Assembly: GCA_027371625.1 (NCBI GenBank)
Contig: DAHXMQ010000372.1
Span: 1-5,330, forward strand
Source: Candidatus Methanoperedentaceae archaeon
GTDB taxonomy: Archaea; Halobacteriota; Methanosarcinia; Methanosarcinales; Methanoperedenaceae
Direction of reading: 5' to 3'
DNA length: 5,330 nt
The notes under the pieces were generated by a model, which saw nothing but the letters and a program-made list of their open reading frames with translations, was not told the DNA's origin and ran no database searches. Of this stretch, positions 4,197-5,330 are shown in pieces; the first letter of the stretch is position 1, and each line of letters starts with the position of its first letter. A program made the translations under genes and the position numbers.

Positions 4197-5213
4197 ATGA
4201 GTGATGAAAATAAAAAAACAAACGCAGAAATAAGAAAAGTCCAAATAACAGGGAAATCCACATTCGTTGTTTCTCTTCCCAAGAAGTGGGCTGTCAGTGT
4301 CGGGATAAAATCCGGTTCCATTGTGCACATGCATCCACAGGAGGACGGTACTCTTCTTTTAACTTCAAACGGTGGTGTTATGTCACAGGGACTCAAGACA
4401 TTAACCATAGATGGAAGGTCGGGTGAACCGCTGATAAGGGATATAATAGCTACATATGTTGCAGGGTATCGCGTAATCGAGCTTAAAGCCAAGAATATCA
4501 CACTGGAGCAGAGGAAAAACATAACAGCCATTGTTAAAAAATTAATAGGCATTGAGATTATAGAAGAAACTCACGAGAAGATAGTTATCCAGGACATCTC
4601 GAATCCGGGAGACATGCCGATCGATATGAGTTTCAGGCGCATGCATATAAAAGTTCAGTGGATGCTTGACAACACCATCAAGGCGATGAAGATATGGGAT
4701 GTTCCCATCGCCTCCGAGGTCATAAGACAGGACGATGAGATTGACCGCTTACATCTTTTGATATCAAAACAGTTCATGGATATCCTGCTCCATTCAAGGA
4801 TTTCAGAGAAGAGTGAACTTGGATTGACAGGTGCCTTCTACTACAGGCTGGCAAGCGACCAGTTAGAGCGGGTATCAGACCATGCAGGTAAGATCGCCAG
4901 CATAATACTGGAATCGCGCGAAAAAATTCCTGATGCTATACTCGATCAAATGGTGAGGATAAATACCACCTCTTACAAGCTTGTCAATGACTCGGTCAAC
5001 TCATTTACAAAATGCAATGTAGAGCTTGCAAACAGGGTCATTGAAGAACATAAAAAGATAGGCGAAGAATTGCGCAGAATAAGACATCCTGCATCTACCC
5101 TGGATCCCGATGCAGTTATGTCAATAGGACTCATGGCTGATAGCGTGAAAAGGATAGGAGATTATGCAGCAAACATCGCCGAGCTATCTATCGACTTCTC
5201 TAAAAGTATATAG
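4197..5213 (+). CDS. AbrB/SpoVT-PhoU fusion regulator (paralogue 2)
   Basis: This 338-residue cytoplasmic protein is built like its divergent neighbour. It has an N-terminal AbrB/SpoVT-like DNA-binding domain at 13-57 (RKVQITGKSTFVVSLPKKW, then KSGSIVHM), a linker domain to about 135, and a helical PhoU region to the end. Both PhoU halves keep good motifs: DDEIDRL (179-185) with LERVSDHAGKIA (223-234) in the first, and VKRIGDYAANIAE (317-329) in the second, so both metal-cluster sites could be intact, unlike paralogue 1. A charged extension of about 12 residues (MSDENKKTNAEI) precedes the DNA-binding domain and is absent from paralogue 1; no later methionine precedes the domain, so the ATG at 4197 is the best start. 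The role is presumably transcription control tied to phosphate or a related signal, by family resemblance. The two proteins share the SLPKKW block and overall order but are clearly diverged, so the duplication is old. They may regulate each other or form mixed oligomers; that is inference. Confidence 0.9.
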   Translation: MSDENKKTNAEIRKVQITGKSTFVVSLPKKWAVSVGIKSGSIVHMHPQEDGTLLLTSNGGVMSQGLKTLTIDGRSGEPLIRDIIATYVAGYRVIELKAKNITLEQRKNITAIVKKLIGIEIIEETHEKIVIQDISNPGDMPIDMSFRRMHIKVQWMLDNTIKAMKIWDVPIASEVIRQDDEIDRLHLLISKQFMDILLHSRISEKSELGLTGAFYYRLASDQLERVSDHAGKIASIILESREKIPDAILDQMVRINTTSYKLVNDSVNSFTKCNVELANRVIEEHKKIGEELRRIRHPASTLDPDAVMSIGLMADSVKRIGDYAANIAELSIDFSKSI

Positions 5214-5216
5214 ACC

Positions 5217-5226
5217 ATATATAAAA
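5217..5226 (+). promoter_or_regulatory. Possible TATA box just after paralogue 2
   Basis: ATATATAAAA lies 3 bases after the paralogue 2 stop codon and has the base pattern of an archaeal TATA box. No start codon with a substantial open frame follows inside the window (an ATG at 5234 stops after six codons), so it could serve a gene to the right, a small RNA, or nothing. Confidence 0.25.
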
Positions 5227-5237
5227 AGGTCAATGAG

Positions 5238-5257
5238 GGAGTTTAAACCCTAACTCC
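5238..5257 (+). terminator. Small hairpin downstream of paralogue 2
   Basis: GGAGTT (5238-5243) pairs with AACTCC (5252-5257) around an 8-base loop, 24 bases after the stop codon of paralogue 2. No T-rich run follows, which argues against a standard terminator; it may be a 3' end processing or stabilising hairpin, or chance. Confidence 0.2.
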
Positions 5258-5299
5258 GCCAGATTTACGCACTATTTCTGAGAAATCCATCCACTCATA

Positions 5300-5316
5300 C
5301 CGAAATGCTTATATCA
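5300..5316 (+). promoter_or_regulatory. BRE/TATA promoter of a gene to the right of the window
   Basis: CCGAAATGCTTATATCA combines a BRE-like CCGAAA with a TATA-like CTTATAT at the spacing usual in methanogen and related promoters. Transcription would begin near or just past the right edge of the window, so the gene served is not visible. Confidence 0.45.
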
Positions 5317-5330
5317 TAGTATTACGTATA

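Noticed and set aside
4134..4552. Minus-strand open frames across the intergenic region and start of paralogue 2
   Set aside because: They would cross the promoter region and are antisense to the conserved DNA-binding domain; the apparent hydrophobic segments come from reverse-complemented AT-rich codons.
5213..5231. GACC...GGTC inverted repeat after paralogue 2
   Set aside because: Only a 4-bp stem with an 11-base AT loop; likely chance, and the loop is better explained as a TATA-like sequence.
1..5330. CRISPR arrays, tRNA/rRNA genes, insertion sequences, transposase or recombinase genes
   Set aside because: No regularly spaced repeats, cloverleaf-like sequences or recombinase-type proteins were found; the only long repeat is the 86-bp inverted pair.

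Overview
The window looks archaeal and most resembles the Methanosarcinales/Methanoperedens side of the Euryarchaeota. The evidence is a DUF2111 protein (a family I know mainly from methanogen lineages), two AbrB-PhoU fusion regulators of the archaeal type, TATA/BRE-like promoters upstream of most transcription units, and weak or absent Shine-Dalgarno sequences. The lineage is inferred from protein families and style, not from a marker gene.

Left part (1-1962, plus strand): the window opens inside an 86-bp sequence whose exact reverse complement lies at 1084-1169, where it forms the start of a RimK-like ATP-grasp gene. The left copy is joined at position 86/87 to the C-terminal part of a small membrane protein gene (ends 366). 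A promoter then precedes a two-gene unit: an RLAN-domain gene (450-1139) overlapping a RimK-like ATP-grasp ligase gene (1096-1962) by 44 bp. In many bacteria these two domains form a single protein; here they are in different frames, and loss of one A from an A6 tract at 1082-1087 would fuse them.

Middle (1957-2858, minus strand): a DUF2111 gene and a RimI-like GNAT acetyltransferase gene overlap by about 31 bp and form an operon read from a promoter near 2930. The GNAT gene runs tail-to-tail into the RimK-like gene and shares 6 bp with it. RLAN/RimK ATP-grasp proteins and GNAT enzymes are known partners in peptide-tagging or amidoligase gene neighbourhoods, so the acetyltransferase may be functionally linked, although the opposite strand weakens that case.

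Right part (3011-5330): two diverged paralogues, each with an N-terminal AbrB/SpoVT-like DNA-binding domain followed by a PhoU domain, are transcribed divergently from a 184-bp AT-rich intergenic region. That region carries an imperfect direct repeat of a promoter-like module and a perfect 12-bp palindrome near its centre, which are candidate operators for autoregulation. No phosphate transporter genes are in view. The last 117 bp hold two promoter-like elements and a small hairpin, but no gene start.

The most notable signal is the 86-bp perfect inverted repeat bracketing the membrane-protein fragment and the RLAN gene. It could be an invertible segment that swaps the partner of the ATP-grasp gene, a recent rearrangement, or an assembly fold-back artefact; the sequence alone cannot decide. 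No gene-free stretch exceeds 300 bases.
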